The notes: generated from the letters alone by a model not told the origin. Shown: positions 43,699-52,644, counted from the first letter of the stretch. The stretch is 64,000 bases of DNA from Seonamhaeicola maritimus (GCF_008056315.1 NZ_VRKQ01000008.1:1258957-1322956), one strand, 5' to 3'. Program-made: numbers and translations.

Positions 43699-45099
43699 AT
43701 GAGTTCATATGATGTAGCCGTTATCGGTTCTGGTCCTGGAGGTTATGTAGCAGCCATTCGTTGCGCACAATTAGGAATGAAAACAGCCTTGATAGAAAAG
43801 TATTCAACACTTGGTGGAACCTGTTTAAATGTGGGATGTATTCCAAGTAAAGCTCTTTTAGATTCATCACACCATTACGAAGATGCGGTTAAACATTTTG
43901 AAGAGCACGGAATTGAAATTCCGGGTGAGGTAAAGGTGAATTTAGAGAAAATGATTGCTCGTAAGCAAGCTGTTGTAGACCAGACTACTGGTGGTATTGA
44001 TTTCTTAATGAAGAAAAATAACATTGATGTTTATAATGGATTAGGAAGCTTTAAGGATGCTACTCATATTACAATTTCAGGTGAAGAAACTACCGAAATT
44101 GAAGCTAAAAACACCATTATTGCTACAGGAAGTAAACCTTCTAGTTTACCGTTTATTAATATTGATAAAGAACGTGTTATAACATCTACTGAGGCTTTAA
44201 AATTAAAGGAAATCCCAAAACATTTAATTGTTATCGGTGGAGGTGTAATTGGTTTAGAACTTGGACAAGTATACAAGCGATTAGGTGCTGAAGTTTCTGT
44301 AGTTGAATTCATGGATAGAATTATTCCAACCATGGATGCTGGTTTGTCTAAAGAACTTAATAAGGTTTTAAAGAAACAAAAATTCAAAATTAATGCATCT
44401 CACAAAGTAAAGTCTGTAGAGCGTGTTGGTGATGAAGTTATTGTAAAGGCAGATAACAAAAAAGGTCAAGAAGTTGAGTTTAAAGGTGACTATTGTTTAG
44501 TGTCTGTTGGTCGTCGTCCTTATACGGATGGATTAAATGCTGAGGCTGCAGGAATAAAATTAGATGATATAGGTAGAGTAGAGGTGAATGACCATTTGCA
44601 AACTAGTGCATCTAATATTTATGCTATTGGTGATGTGGTTAAAGGTGCCATGTTAGCACATAAAGCAGAGGAAGAAGGCGTATTTGTTGCTGAGACATTA
44701 GCAGGACAAAAACCACATATAGATTATAACTTAATTCCTGGGGTGGTTTACACTTGGCCTGAAGTTGCTGCTGTTGGAAAGTCTGAAGAACAGCTTAAAG
44801 AAGCAGGAATAGCTTATAAGGTAGGTCAGTTCCCAATGCGAGCTTTAGGACGCAGTAGGGCTAGTATGGATATTGATGGTTTTGTTAAAGTTTTGGCAGA
44901 TAAATCTACCGATGAAATCTTAGGAGTTCATATGGTTGGTGCCCGTGCAGCAGATATGATAGCAGAAGCTGTTGTTGCTATGGAATATAGAGCAAGTGCC
45001 GAGGATATATCAAGAATGTCTCATGCACACCCAACATTTACAGAAGCCATTAAAGAAGCGGCCTTGGCTGCTACAGATGATAGAGCTTTACATATTTAA
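43699..45099 (+). CDS. lpdA: Dihydrolipoyl dehydrogenase
   Basis: A 466-residue flavoprotein with the FAD motif G-S-G-P-G-G-Y (about 10-16), the redox-active disulfide Cys42/Cys47 in T-C-L-N-V-G-C, and the C-terminal H-A-H-P-T-F-T-E (about 445-452) supplying the catalytic His. It re-oxidises dihydrolipoamide in 2-oxoacid dehydrogenase complexes. No E1/E2 genes are adjacent. It has a good promoter upstream and a terminator downstream, so it is transcribed alone. Confidence 0.95.
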   Translation: MSSYDVAVIGSGPGGYVAAIRCAQLGMKTALIEKYSTLGGTCLNVGCIPSKALLDSSHHYEDAVKHFEEHGIEIPGEVKVNLEKMIARKQAVVDQTTGGIDFLMKKNNIDVYNGLGSFKDATHITISGEETTEIEAKNTIIATGSKPSSLPFINIDKERVITSTEALKLKEIPKHLIVIGGGVIGLELGQVYKRLGAEVSVVEFMDRIIPTMDAGLSKELNKVLKKQKFKINASHKVKSVERVGDEVIVKADNKKGQEVEFKGDYCLVSVGRRPYTDGLNAEAAGIKLDDIGRVEVNDHLQTSASNIYAIGDVVKGAMLAHKAEEEGVFVAETLAGQKPHIDYNLIPGVVYTWPEVAAVGKSEEQLKEAGIAYKVGQFPMRALGRSRASMDIDGFVKVLADKSTDEILGVHMVGARAADMIAEAVVAMEYRASAEDISRMSHAHPTFTEAIKEAALAATDDRALHI

Positions 45100-45119
45100 A
45101 AACGTATTTAATAATATAG

Positions 45120-45150
45120 AAAAAGCCTCAGTTTTTACTGGGGCTTTTTT
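45120..45150 (+). terminator. Rho-independent terminator of lpd
   Basis: AAAAAGCCTCAG (45120-45131) pairs with CTGGGGCTTTTT (starting 45139), with one G-T wobble, and is followed by a T run. It lies about 20 bases after the stop codon. Confidence 0.87.
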
Positions 45151-45243
45151 AGTTTCAATAGTTGGAGGTTGAGTGAGTTTTAATATAGGTTTAATATTTT
45201 TTTTCTATCTTAAGGACGGATACTAACTAATAACCAACCAATT

Positions 45244-45609
45244 ATGAAACTCTCACTAGTATTATTGTGCACAATTTTGAGTATGATTAGTTACTCTCAA
45301 ACTATTGAAATCCCAGATCAAAATTTTGAAAAAACACTTATTGAATTAGAAATTGATAGTGATAATATTGTTAATGGTAAAATTTTAATAAGCGATGCGC
45401 TTAAAGTTACTTTTTTAGATGTGTCTGGTAAAAAAATTAAAAGCTTAAAAGGGATAGAAGGTTTTACTTCACTAACCCATCTAGATTGCTCAAATAATCC
45501 AATAACAAGTTTAGATGTAAGTCAAAATATTGGATTAACGACATTTTTTAGAGATGTTAATGACTTAGATCTTGGTAAATCAGTAATTTCTTTAAACTGG
45601 TTTGATTGA
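45244..45609 (+). CDS. Short exported leucine-rich repeat protein
   Basis: A 121-residue protein with a signal peptide (about 1-19) and the same N-terminal module as the long LRR protein downstream (I-P-D-Q-N-F-E-K-T-L-I-E-L), followed by only about two LRR units (L-T-H-L-D-C-S-N-N-P-I-T-S-L-D-V, then G-L-T-T-F). It then ends in a short unrelated tail without a T9SS sorting domain. It is either a complete short gene or the stump of a decayed longer LRR gene. I see no continuation of LRR coding in the 150 bp that follow. Confidence 0.65.
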   Translation: MKLSLVLLCTILSMISYSQTIEIPDQNFEKTLIELEIDSDNIVNGKILISDALKVTFLDVSGKKIKSLKGIEGFTSLTHLDCSNNPITSLDVSQNIGLTTFFRDVNDLDLGKSVISLNWFD

Positions 45610-45760
45610 TTTATTTTGAAAAATATTTTTGAATATTTATTTAACATTTTGTAATTTAATACCTTAGGATTCTTTCTTGAATTAATATTACTTATTAATA
45701 GCATTAGTCCCGCAAGCTGACATGGTCTCTTTTTATGTTATGCTATAAAATTAGTATATT

Positions 45761-47677
45761 ATGAAAACAAGATTACTTCTTTCCGTTGCCCTAACTTTAT
45801 TTGCCTATTTTTCAAGTTTCGCCCAGTGCGAAAGTACACCAGCAGGATATACATGTGTTCCGGATGATGCTTTTGAAAATTTCCTTGAAACTAGGAAAGC
45901 AGACGGTAGCGTAGTGCCTATAAGCGACCCTAACAATCTCGGAGATGGAATCATGAACAATTATGTTCCCACATCTAAAATTAGTGGTTTAACGGAGATA
46001 AATCTTTTTAATCAAAATATTGCTGATCTTACAGGGATAGAAGATTTTGCATCTTTAACTAAACTCGATGCTCGGGGGAACAGTCTTACTTCTCTGGATG
46101 TTTCAATGCTAGCTTTAACATATTTGGATATTTATAATAGTGATGTTACCATAATTGACCTCTCTTCTAATACGGCCTTAACTTATTTAGATCTAGCTTT
46201 AAATGAATTAAACGTGTTGAATGTTGATGCTAATACAGAATTGACTCATTTGAATTGTGGAGGAAATAATTTAACAGATGTTGATGTTGAACTAAATACT
46301 AAATTAACGTTTTTGAGTGTTGGGGGTAACCCCATAAGTACGTTAGATGTATCCATGAATACTCTATTAGAAAGGCTGATTTGTTCTACAACTAGTATAA
46401 GCACTTTAAACGTTCTGGGAAATACAAATTTAAAAGAACTTTATTGTTCAAATAATTCTAGTCTCAGCTCCATACAATTACCCAATACTGCAACATTAAC
46501 AAGGTTGGATTGCTTTTCTAATAGTAGTCTAACCTCAATTGATGTTAGTAAGAATACAGGGTTAGAAATTTTTTGGTGCTATAATACTGGACTGACAGGT
46601 ACATTAGATGTTTCTAGTAATACAAGTTTGATTAGCTTTTTTTGTCATACAAACACCAATTTGACAGCGATTGATTTGCCAGATGATTTGGATACTTTGG
46701 TGGATATTGAATGTTATGGGACGAGCATAAATAGTTTAGATGTTTCAAACAATGATGCTTTACAAGAATTAAATTGTAAGAACAACCCTAATTTAACATC
46801 TGTTACTTTTCCAGTAACGAATAATACACTTGACTTATTAATAACTAATAATACGGGTTTAACCAGTCTCAATATTAATGGCCTATATGCTCTAGAAAAA
46901 CTATGGAGCTTTAATAATCCGAGTTTAACTACTTTTAATTTGCCTGCAACAAATACACTTTTTGAATTTGACTCTAGTAATACGGGGGTTATAAACCTAG
47001 ATACAAGTATGCTTTCAGGACTAGAATTCTTAAGGATTAATAATAGTAGTTCGCTAACGAGTATAACTCTCCCCAACACAACAACATTAAAAACTTTTTG
47101 GATGTATGGACATGCCTTAAATAGTATTGATTTTACCCCTTACACAAACCTTTATAATACCTTAGAGGATTTAGATGTTGGTAATGGAAATTTAAGCAGC
47201 GTGGATATTAGCATGTTAAAAGGGTTGGTTCAATTTTATTGTCAGGACAATGATTTATTAACTTTTTTAAACATAGCCAATGGGAATAATGAAAGTTTAG
47301 ATTGGATGTTTGCAAACTTTAATACTAATCTAAGTTGTATACAGGTAGATAATAAAATTAATGCAGATAACAAGGATACAAATAACTGGCGTAAAGATGT
47401 AATTACAAGTTATGAGGAGTCCTGTAATTTAAGCACAACTTATTTTGATCTATCGAATATTTCAATTTATCCCAACCCAACAAAAAATAAGGTTTTTATA
47501 GAAACGTTTTCAAATGTTACTTATAATTTAAAAAATATTCAGGGACAATTAATGTTTACAGGTAATTTGGCTATGGGCATGAATGAAATAGATATTTCTA
47601 ATTTAACTAATGGTATGTATTTTATTAATCTTAAAAGTGAATCCGGAAGATTGACCCAAAAAATATTGAAGTATTAG
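45761..47677 (+). CDS. Leucine-rich repeat surface protein with T9SS sorting domain
   Basis: A 638-residue protein: signal peptide (about 1-22), then about twenty bacterial LRR units of roughly 20-23 residues (pattern L-T-x-L-D-x-S-x-N-x-L-x-x-L-D-V, about 85-540), then a type A T9SS C-terminal sorting domain (about 563-638) with I-S-I-Y-P-N-P-T-K and G-M-Y-F-I-N-L. It is predicted to be secreted and attached to the cell surface. LRR surface proteins bind proteins or glycans; the ligand is unknown. The units vary in length and Asn-ladder completeness. A strong terminator follows. Confidence 0.9.
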   Translation: MKTRLLLSVALTLFAYFSSFAQCESTPAGYTCVPDDAFENFLETRKADGSVVPISDPNNLGDGIMNNYVPTSKISGLTEINLFNQNIADLTGIEDFASLTKLDARGNSLTSLDVSMLALTYLDIYNSDVTIIDLSSNTALTYLDLALNELNVLNVDANTELTHLNCGGNNLTDVDVELNTKLTFLSVGGNPISTLDVSMNTLLERLICSTTSISTLNVLGNTNLKELYCSNNSSLSSIQLPNTATLTRLDCFSNSSLTSIDVSKNTGLEIFWCYNTGLTGTLDVSSNTSLISFFCHTNTNLTAIDLPDDLDTLVDIECYGTSINSLDVSNNDALQELNCKNNPNLTSVTFPVTNNTLDLLITNNTGLTSLNINGLYALEKLWSFNNPSLTTFNLPATNTLFEFDSSNTGVINLDTSMLSGLEFLRINNSSSLTSITLPNTTTLKTFWMYGHALNSIDFTPYTNLYNTLEDLDVGNGNLSSVDISMLKGLVQFYCQDNDLLTFLNIANGNNESLDWMFANFNTNLSCIQVDNKINADNKDTNNWRKDVITSYEESCNLSTTYFDLSNISIYPNPTKNKVFIETFSNVTYNLKNIQGQLMFTGNLAMGMNEIDISNLTNGMYFINLKSESGRLTQKILKY

Positions 47678-47702
47678 CTAGAGGGAACAGTAAAAAATAT
47701 AT

Positions 47703-47740
47703 TAAAAAAAAGCGAACCAAAAAAAGGGTTCGTTTTTTTT
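47703..47740 (+). terminator. Rho-independent terminator of the LRR gene
   Basis: CGAACC (47713-47718) pairs with GGTTCG (47727-47732); the A run before and T run after extend the stem by several more pairs and give a long U tail on the plus strand. Confidence 0.85.
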
Positions 47741-47823
47741 TAACTTTTAGTTCATATAATGTGACTTTTTAAATAGATTAGTGTCTTACAACTGTAAAGT
47801 AACTAAATAGCTCATAGCTACAT

Positions 47824-48396
47824 TTGGAAACCCTAGAAAATATTAATAAGCAATCTGATGAAGATCTTGTTAAGGCAATTATTAAAACTAATGATACATT
47901 GCTTTTTGAGATTTTATATGACAGGTATGCTATGCTGGTTTATAATAAATGTTTAGGATTTGCAAAGGATGTAGATGAAGCCAAAGATTTAACCCAAGAT
48001 GTTTTTTTAAAACTCTTTGTAAAGCTAGCTAGTTTTAAAGGGAAATCTAAATTTTCAACATGGTTATACGCATTTACTTATAATCATTGCGTAAATTATG
48101 TAACTAGAAATTCAGCTAAGAAGTTTCAAAAAAAGTCTGTAGATTATAAAGATATTGAAAACCTTTCAGAGGATGAAGATGAGGATTATGGTTTTTTAAC
48201 TATGAAGGTTGACAAATTAAAAATAGCTTTAGAACATATTTCTCCTGATGAGAAAATGATTCTATTGCTTAAATACCAAGATTCACTTTCAATTAGAGAT
48301 ATTGAAGGTGTTTTAGGTATAGGAGAAAGTGCGGTTAAAATGAGAATTAAACGTGCAAAAGACAAACTAATAACCGTGTATAACAACCTTAAATAA
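47824..48396 (+). CDS. ECF-type RNA polymerase sigma factor
   Basis: A 190-residue sigma-70 family protein from a TTG start. Region 2 is seen in F-E-I-L-Y-D-R-Y-A-M-L-V-Y and D-L-T-Q-D-V-F-L-K-L (about 29-70); region 4 in S-I-R-D-I-E-G-V-L-G-I-G-E-S-A-V-K-M-R-I-K-R-A (about 156-178). The gene overlaps a 66-codon gene (TAATG) and an MscS-type channel gene follows. No FecR-like anti-sigma gene is near, so control is different from the sigma gene at 57475. Confidence 0.92.
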   Translation: METLENINKQSDEDLVKAIIKTNDTLLFEILYDRYAMLVYNKCLGFAKDVDEAKDLTQDVFLKLFVKLASFKGKSKFSTWLYAFTYNHCVNYVTRNSAKKFQKKSVDYKDIENLSEDEDEDYGFLTMKVDKLKIALEHISPDEKMILLLKYQDSLSIRDIEGVLGIGESAVKMRIKRAKDKLITVYNNLK

Positions 48397-48596
48397 TGGA
48401 TAACCCGTTTAAATACGTAGATCAGCCACTTAAGGAAGTTCCTCAGGAACTTAAGTCTAAGGTTATGAATGATATTGCTATGGCTAAATTACTCATGGAG
48501 CTAGCGGCGTTATTCTCTTATAATATTGGTGATATTATAGAATCTGTAATGAAACAAAGAGACGTGAAAAATAAAGATAACAACCCTAACTTATAG
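48396..48596 (+). CDS. 66-residue protein coupled to the ECF sigma gene
   Basis: A 66-residue protein. It starts inside the stop of the sigma gene (TAATG) and is followed seven bases later by the MscS gene, so it is translated. The first 30 residues (Y-V-D-Q-P-L-K-E-V-P-Q-E-L-K) resemble the start of anti-sigma-like or sigma-adjacent small proteins, and residues 28-50 form a short hydrophobic helix (A-K-L-L-M-E-L-A-A-L-F-S-Y). Its position suggests a regulator of the sigma factor; I do not recognise its family. Confidence 0.7.
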   Translation: MDNPFKYVDQPLKEVPQELKSKVMNDIAMAKLLMELAALFSYNIGDIIESVMKQRDVKNKDNNPNL

Positions 48597-48603
48597 TAGT
48601 AAA

Positions 48604-49431
48604 ATGGAAAAAGCAACAGAATGGAAAAACGTAGCTATGGAATCTCTCAAAGCTATGTGGTTAGAAATAACAAAGGTGTTCCCAAGTATTATAGGTGCCA
48701 TAATTGTAGTTATAGTAGGCTGGTTAGTGACCAAATTGGTTGTGCGCTTAATAAAGAAAGCTTTAAAGCTGGCCAAGGCTAACAAATTGGATGATAAGTT
48801 GAATGATATTGAAATTGTTGAAGGTAAAAAGCTAAACTTCGATACCATCAAAATTGTTTCAAATTTTGTAAAATGGGTAATGTATATTATGTTGATTATC
48901 ATGGTTTCTGATATTTTAAATCTAACCATGATTTCTGAACAAATAAGCAATCTTCTAGGGTATTTACCTCAGTTGTTTGCAGCTATAGTGATTTTTACCA
49001 TTGGCCTTATTCTAGCAAACGTAATTAAAAAGGGGTTGAAATCTTTTTTTGAATCTATGGATTTATCAGGAGCTAAAATTATTAGTCAGGTAGTATTTTT
49101 TATAATCTTGATTTTTACCTCTATTACTGCTTTAAATCAAGCTGGTGTTAATACTGAAATTATAACAAGTAATATCACTATGATTTTAGCAGCCTTTCTA
49201 TTGGCTTTTGCTTTGGCTTTTGGTTTTGGGGCACAAAAGGTTGTTGGGGATTTATTAAAAACCTTTTATGCAAGAAAAACATATGAAATTGGTCAGGTAA
49301 TAGAATTTAACGATATTAAAGGTGAAGTTGAAGCAATTGACAACATGAGTATTACGTTAAAGACAGAGAAAGGTAAACTTGTAATACCTATAAAAGATAT
49401 TGTTGAGAGTCAAGTAAAAATACAGGATTAA
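48604..49431 (+). CDS. MscS-like small mechanosensitive ion channel
   Basis: A 275-residue membrane protein with helices at about 21-45, 85-105, 118-142 and 155-215, and the MscS pore-helix pattern A-F-A-L-A-F-G-F-G-A-Q-K-V-V-G-D-L-L (about 200-217). A short beta-domain follows (I-G-Q-V-I-E-F-N-D-I-K-G-E-V-E-A-I). Compared with E. coli MscS it has an additional N-terminal amphipathic part and a short C-terminus. The coupling to an ECF sigma gene fits osmotic or envelope stress. A terminator follows. Confidence 0.88.
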   Translation: MEKATEWKNVAMESLKAMWLEITKVFPSIIGAIIVVIVGWLVTKLVVRLIKKALKLAKANKLDDKLNDIEIVEGKKLNFDTIKIVSNFVKWVMYIMLIIMVSDILNLTMISEQISNLLGYLPQLFAAIVIFTIGLILANVIKKGLKSFFESMDLSGAKIISQVVFFIILIFTSITALNQAGVNTEIITSNITMILAAFLLAFALAFGFGAQKVVGDLLKTFYARKTYEIGQVIEFNDIKGEVEAIDNMSITLKTEKGKLVIPIKDIVESQVKIQD

Positions 49432-49489
49432 CTTTAAGTTAGGGTTAAAATTTGGTTGGTTAAGTTCTGTAAATTGAAAGACTCTTAGG

Positions 49490-49523
49490 TCCCTTTTCAT
49501 TAATTTGGAAGGGGATTTTTTTT
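49490..49523 (+). terminator. Terminator after the MscS-like gene
   Basis: TCCCTTTTC (49490-49498) pairs with GGAAGGGGA (49507-49515) using two G-T pairs, followed by a run of T to 49523. It lies just upstream of the next gene and shows that the in-frame GTG at 49524 is not its start. Confidence 0.75.
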
Positions 49524-49556
49524 GTGATAACTTCGATAGCGTTAAATACTAATTCT

Positions 49557-50258
49557 ATGAAATCACCTTTTGCTTTTGTACTAGCTCTTGCTTTTTGTTT
49601 AAAACTAACTGCTCAAGCTGATATACCCGATAATTATAAGCTAATTTATTCTCAAGATTTTGAGCAACCTCAGGCTATGAACCATTTTGAAATGACAGAC
49701 CCTGACGCATGGAGAATAGGTAAGGGTGATAATGGAAATTGTATGGAACTCTTTAAACAAAGCGAATACAAAAGTGTAGTGCGCTCACCATTTAATATTG
49801 CCATGATAAAAGATGTTTTGGTAGGCGATTTTATTTTCGAAATAAGATTGAATCAAAATGGTCGCGAGTATTCTCATAGAGATTTGTGTTTAATGTTTGG
49901 TATTAATAATCCATCAAATTATTATTATACGCACATAGCTTCAAAACCAGATGACCATGCACACAGCATATTTATTGTAAATGATGAACCTAGAACCAGT
50001 ATTGTTGCTAAAAGAACTGATGGAGCGAATTGGGGTGGCAAAGATTCATGGCATACCGCTAGAGTGGTTAGAAAAGTTGAAGAAGGTATTATAAAAATAT
50101 ACTTTGATGATAAGACTACACCTATTATGGAAGCTAATGACACACATTTTAAATCGGGTTTTTTAGGTTTTGGATCATTTGACGACACTGGTAAATTTGA
50201 TGATATAAAAATTTGGGCTCCAAAAGTTATTAAACCTAAAATGGGATTCTTCAATTAG
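49557..50258 (+). CDS. Exported DUF1080/laminin-G-like protein
   Basis: A 233-residue protein from the ATG at 49557, which opens a signal peptide (M-K-S-P-F-A-F, core, L-T-A-Q); the GTG at 49524 abuts a terminator. The mature part is a beta-sandwich of the DUF1080/concanavalin kind, with Y-S-Q-D-F-E-Q-P near the start, R-D-L-C-L-M-F-G near 103-110, W-H-T-A-R-V-V-R (about 164-171) and a closing G-F-L-G-F-G-S-F-D-D-T-G-K-F-D-D-I segment. Such proteins usually bind or hydrolyse polysaccharides; no catalytic site is evident. It is transcribed alone. Confidence 0.75.
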   Translation: MKSPFAFVLALAFCLKLTAQADIPDNYKLIYSQDFEQPQAMNHFEMTDPDAWRIGKGDNGNCMELFKQSEYKSVVRSPFNIAMIKDVLVGDFIFEIRLNQNGREYSHRDLCLMFGINNPSNYYYTHIASKPDDHAHSIFIVNDEPRTSIVAKRTDGANWGGKDSWHTARVVRKVEEGIIKIYFDDKTTPIMEANDTHFKSGFLGFGSFDDTGKFDDIKIWAPKVIKPKMGFFN

Positions 50259-50971
50259 AATTTCTCCAGAGTATTTAAAACTTCTTTTTTATAACTTCTA
50301 CTAATAGGTAGTGATTTTTTATTGATGGTGATTTCCTCGTTGGTAAAAGACGAAATATTGGCTAAAGAGATTATAAAAGACCTATGAATACGCATGAATT
50401 TATTATTGGGAAGTTTTGCTTCTACTGAGCTTATAGTTTCTCTTGTAACTATGGTTTCGTCCTTTAAATGAATTTTTATGTAATCACTATAGCTTTCAAT
50501 ATAGATGATCTCATCAAAATCAATCTTAATCATACGTCTATCAGAACGCACAAACATAAACTCATTTCCGTTTGATATTTCTATGGAATTGGATGCGCTC
50601 TCACCATAAATATCAAAATAATTGTTAACCGCTTTGAGTAACCTTTCAAACGAAATGGGTTTTAAAAGATAGTCTACAGCTTGCAATTCAAAACCTTCAA
50701 CTGCATAGTCTCTATAGGCTGTAGTAAAAATTATTTTAATGTCTTTACTAATGGATTTTGCAAACGAAATTCCCGATACTTCAGGCATATTAATATCTAG
50801 AAAAACTAAATCGACATGATTATCTCTCAAATAACTAAAACCTTCAATAGCATTATTACAACTAGCAATTTTCTTAATATTGGGTATTTTAGATAGATGA
50901 GAAGCAATTATTTCTAGTGCAATACTTTCATCATCAACAATTAAACATGATATGTCTTTATTCTGATTCAA
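50255..50971 (-). CDS. LytTR-type response regulator
   Basis: A 238-residue regulator with a receiver domain (D-D-E near residue 14-16, phospho-acceptor in F-L-D-I-N-M-P, about 57-63, Asp59) and a C-terminal LytTR DNA-binding domain (about 135-238, I-D-F-D-E-I-I-Y-I-E-S-Y-S-D-Y and F-M-R-I-H-R-S-F-I). It pairs with the histidine kinase gene three bases upstream. LytTR regulators act by phosphorylation-dependent dimer binding, often on cell-surface or quorum genes; its targets here are unknown. Confidence 0.92.
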   Translation of the reverse strand: MNQNKDISCLIVDDESIALEIIASHLSKIPNIKKIASCNNAIEGFSYLRDNHVDLVFLDINMPEVSGISFAKSISKDIKIIFTTAYRDYAVEGFELQAVDYLLKPISFERLLKAVNNYFDIYGESASNSIEISNGNEFMFVRSDRRMIKIDFDEIIYIESYSDYIKIHLKDETIVTRETISSVEAKLPNNKFMRIHRSFIISLANISSFTNEEITINKKSLPISRSYKKEVLNTLEKF

Positions 50972-50974
50972 CTC

Positions 50975-52033
50975 CTAAATAGTGTTTAAGGTTAGATTTA
51001 CTTTAAATATACCATTTTTGTTATCTATTTTAAGGCTGTAATTATCTTTATATAACAAATCTAAACGCTTTTTAATATTGGTTAAACCAATGCCATTTTT
51101 TAATTCTTCCTCTTGGGTGCTGGTGTTTTCAATATCGAAATGAATTTTATTTTCTTCACATGTAATGGTGGAAACTATTTTTAACATGCCGTTTTTCAAC
51201 GTACCATGTTTAAAACTGTTTTCTATAAATGGAAGTAATAACATGGGAGCAATTTTAACGTCTTCTGAAATATTTCTAGTAGTGAAATCTATATTTAAAG
51301 TCTTGTTGAAGCGCATTTTTTCTAACTCCACATAATCCTTTATATGATTTATGTCTTCGGTCAATAGTACAAATGGTTTATCTATTTTGTAAAGCAAATA
51401 ATCTAATAAATTAGAGAGCTTCAGAATCATTTCAGGGGTTTCATTGGCTTTTTTCAGTGCGAAACCATACATGGTATTTAGCGTATTAAACAAGAAATGT
51501 GGATGAATCTGCATTTTTAAATAATTCAACTCTTGTTCTTTTAGTTTTAGTTGTGCCTCTAATATTTTGTTTTCAAGTTTACTTGTTTCCTGAGTATGTT
51601 TTAAGTTCAGTTTAAGAAGTTTATATCCACTGGCAATAATAACAACCAAATATACAGCGGTAGCTACAAACAATAGACTCCTACTAATCGGGGCCATATC
51701 TGAATAGTCAAAATTCGAAAGATAGATGAGTCCGTAGAAAACAGAAACTACAATAAGATATGCCGAAATTGTTATAGAGCAAAACGTATAAAATCCGAAT
51801 CTGATGTATTGTTTTGTTATAAGATATTTTGGAATAATTTTATAAATAAAAACATAAGTAGTTGCTATAGTAATGGGCATTAAGAATAATGAGAATGATA
51901 AAACGTAATTAAAATTGTCATTATCAAACCCAAAGAAATAGGTGTAAAATAGTAGTACGCCGCCCCAAAAAAGTATGTGTAAAATTAACTGTCCTAATTT
52001 CTTTAAAATAAATATAGCCTTCATTATTAGCAT
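50975..52033 (-). CDS. LytS-like sensor histidine kinase
   Basis: A 352-residue protein with four membrane helices (about 13-140), a short coiled coil (about 145-175) and a His_kinase domain: the H-box I-H-P-H-F-L-F-N-T-L-N (about 179-189) and the N-box L-P-F-I-E-N-S-F-K-H-G (about 265-275). The ATG at 52033 or the ATG at 52024 may be used. It forms a two-component system with the LytTR regulator downstream; the small membrane domain suggests sensing of a membrane signal. Confidence 0.9.
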   Translation of the reverse strand: MLIMKAIFILKKLGQLILHILFWGGVLLFYTYFFGFDNDNFNYVLSFSLFLMPITIATTYVFIYKIIPKYLITKQYIRFGFYTFCSITISAYLIVVSVFYGLIYLSNFDYSDMAPISRSLLFVATAVYLVVIIASGYKLLKLNLKHTQETSKLENKILEAQLKLKEQELNYLKMQIHPHFLFNTLNTMYGFALKKANETPEMILKLSNLLDYLLYKIDKPFVLLTEDINHIKDYVELEKMRFNKTLNIDFTTRNISEDVKIAPMLLLPFIENSFKHGTLKNGMLKIVSTITCEENKIHFDIENTSTQEEELKNGIGLTNIKKRLDLLYKDNYSLKIDNKNGIFKVNLTLNTI

Positions 52034-52180
52034 TAATAAAATACAATATTAATGTATTTTTAGGGCCGTTGTTGTTTTTGTAGACAGATAACCAATTTAA
52101 CGCGTGTTTCTGCATCATGCCGTTTTAATTGCTAATTTGGTCATCCGTCGCATTTTTATTTTATCAATTCATTCAAGGTG

Positions 52181-52188
52181 TATGTTTG
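52181..52188 (+). promoter_or_regulatory. Candidate -7 element of the TolQ-like gene
   Basis: TATGTTTG at 52181-52188 fits TAnnTTTG and lies 27 bases before the ATG at 52216. No TTG is at the usual -33 distance. Moderate support only. Confidence 0.38.
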
Positions 52189-52215
52189 TGACATGTTTAA
52201 TCAAAATTATTAATT

Positions 52216-52623
52216 ATGAATATCTTATTATTAAGTTCCTCAAAACCTTTAGTAGGAAATGTTTTTGTTGACAGGTTTAACGAAGGAGGCCCGTTTTTTA
52301 TGTCACTGATATTAATATGCTTATTACTGGCCCTCTTGTTTTTGGTATTAGGGTTTTTAAGTTTGAACAAAAGCCCTGACAAATCGAAAAAAATGGTAAG
52401 ATTAGCCTCAGACACTAGTATTTTAGGTTTGGTATTTGGGCTTTTGGGCTCCATTATTGGTATGATACAAGCTTTTGATGCTATTGATGCGCTGGGAGAT
52501 GTTAGCCAGGGAATGATGGCTGGAGGACTAAAGGTAGCATTGTTAACAACTGTTTTTGGAGCAATTACTTTTATTTTACCCAGAATTGGTATTATAATTT
52601 TAAAGGCCTTACATAAACCGTAA
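52216..52623 (+). CDS. Short MotA/TolQ/ExbB-like proton channel protein
   Basis: A 135-residue protein with three membrane helices (about 25-50, 72-92 and 105-130). Its second half has the family pattern L-G-L-V-F-G-L-L-G-S-I-I-G-M-I-Q-A and G-G-L-K-V-A-L-L-T-T-V-F-G, typical of the pore helices of TolQ/ExbB/MotA. It is much shorter than the usual proteins (about 200-230 residues) and no ExbD/TolR-like partner gene is next to it. It may work with a partner encoded elsewhere. It ends at a bidirectional terminator. Confidence 0.75.
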   Translation: MNILLLSSSKPLVGNVFVDRFNEGGPFFMSLILICLLLALLFLVLGFLSLNKSPDKSKKMVRLASDTSILGLVFGLLGSIIGMIQAFDAIDALGDVSQGMMAGGLKVALLTTVFGAITFILPRIGIIILKALHKP

Positions 52624-52644
52624 TTAGATATTATTTAGTGTAGT

